Below are positions 63,443 through 64,000 of a stretch of 64,000 nt of DNA, piece by piece (within the stretch, counting starts at the first letter, position 1; every line of letters starts with the position of its first letter). This stretch comes from Pararge aegeria (Eukaryota > Arthropoda > Insecta > Lepidoptera > Nymphalidae), in assembly GCF_905163445.1 (NCBI RefSeq), contig NC_053204.1:8377501-8441500 (forward strand), read 5' to 3'. A model generated the notes under the pieces. It was given only the letters and a program-made list of their open reading frames with translations, ran no database searches and had not been told where the DNA came from. The translations under genes were made by a program, and so were the position numbers.

Positions 63443-64000
63443 CTGCAACAATTATTCAGTGAATTATTGCTATGTATTCTAGAAATTTGTAAAAAAAAAA
63501 ATTATGAGCTCTCAGGTTTAATGGAGTAAATTAGTCCTCCCACTACATTGAAAGCGAGTCATTGCTAGAACCAGACTTTCGCGTCTTTTCAATGATCATG
63601 AACACTTTAGTACCAATGTTTAAAGACTCTTTTATCAACTCTCTTTAATAATGGTTCTAAAACTAGCGGTTCCTCGCAACTTCGTCCGCGTATAATTCAA
63701 CCTTAAAAGGTAGACAAATGTTATCGCGATTTATTTTTAGAGCGTTTAAAGGGGAGCAACTTTTTCATACATGATTTTATCGAAACTTTACGCACCGCGC
63801 GCTGTGGAAGCTCTCAACGGGAGAAACAAACCCACGATTTTGAAACGTTGATTTTTTCATTGGTGCTATGCTCCTATTGGTTTTAGCGTGATGATATTTA
63901 GCCTATAGCCTTCCTCGATAAATGGGCCCAAATCGGAGCAGCAGTTCCTGAAGTCATCGCGTTCAAGTAAACAAACAAACAGACAAACTCTTCAGTTTTA
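63443..64000 (-). other. intron of the - strand gene with Helitron-like repeat
   Basis: The acceptor is at 63443-63444. Positions 63655-64000 hold a repeat on the - strand whose reverse ends GCGGACGAAGTTGCGAGGAA..CCGCTAGTTTT, a CTAG-T Helitron-type end. It also holds GGGCCCAAATCGGAGCAGCA and CAAACAAACAGACAAACTC, typical of lepidopteran repeats. The first exon of the gene is outside the window. Confidence 0.6.

Noticed and set aside
63443..63451. Start of the - strand protein at the first codon of the open frame
   Set aside because: The codon is TTG, not ATG, and an attgttgcag acceptor lies between it and the conserved-looking frame, so the frame begins at a splice site.
1..64000. CRISPR arrays, bacterial operons, phage or plasmid modules
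   Set aside because: The repeats are microsatellites, minisatellites or eukaryotic transposons, and the gene is a spliced animal kinase.

Overview
The window is animal nuclear DNA, almost certainly from a lepidopteran insect (moth or butterfly). Long AT-rich introns separate short GC-rich coding exons. The introns hold tRNA-derived SINEs, 5'-truncated LINE ends, Helitron-like ends (hairpin followed by CTAG) and hAT- and pogo-like MITEs that resemble lepidopteran families. Nothing bacterial is present: there are no operons, Shine-Dalgarno sites or CRISPR arrays.

Two genes can be supported. The first, on the + strand (729-49292), is the 3' part of par-1/MARK, the microtubule-affinity-regulating Ser/Thr kinase that controls cell polarity. 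I placed 18 coding exons by exact splice sites and unbroken reading phase. They encode 714 residues: the kinase domain from the alpha-C region onward (exons 1-5), the UBA domain (exons 5-6), a long low-complexity spacer (exons 7-15) containing the conserved aPKC-site motif SRSTFH (exon 13), and the C-terminal KA1 domain (exons 16-18). The glycine loop and catalytic lysine lie upstream of the window. Four spacer exons, plus a previously hidden 72-nt candidate at 43289-43360, are multiples of three with matching phases, so the spacer is built for alternative splicing.

The second gene is on the - strand (63442-60326). It is the large last exon (1038 residues) of a protein with an Asn/Gln-rich N-terminal half and a valine/proline-rich PYPV-repeat block. 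Its first exon lies beyond the right edge. It looks like a structural or extracellular low-complexity protein; its function is not known from the sequence.

Layout: 1-728 is GC-rich repeat-like sequence and intron. 729-4931 holds the kinase exons among TE-rich short introns. 4932-14920 holds UBA and early spacer exons in large introns. 14921-31137 holds spacer exons with many TEs (LINEs, Helitrons, MITEs, SINEs). 31138-45730 is a 14.6 kb intron, AT-rich and probably carrying one cassette exon. 45731-49292 holds the last spacer exon and KA1. 49293-60200 is 3' UTR and intergenic DNA. 60205-63442 is the PYPV-repeat gene, and 63443-64000 is its intron.

The most interesting signal is directly after the par-1 stop. 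The TGA (followed by C) is followed in the same frame by 149 further sense codons to a TAA at 49740, with GC-rich, protein-like composition that ends close to that TAA. This is a strong candidate for a regulated stop-codon readthrough extension of PAR-1. Other notable items are degenerate tandem repeats in the early 3' UTR, a tandem plus inverted repeat array in intron 8, a perfect 18-bp hairpin in intron 14, a hAT foldback MITE with an exact 8-bp target duplication, and several short motifs recurring across the introns.
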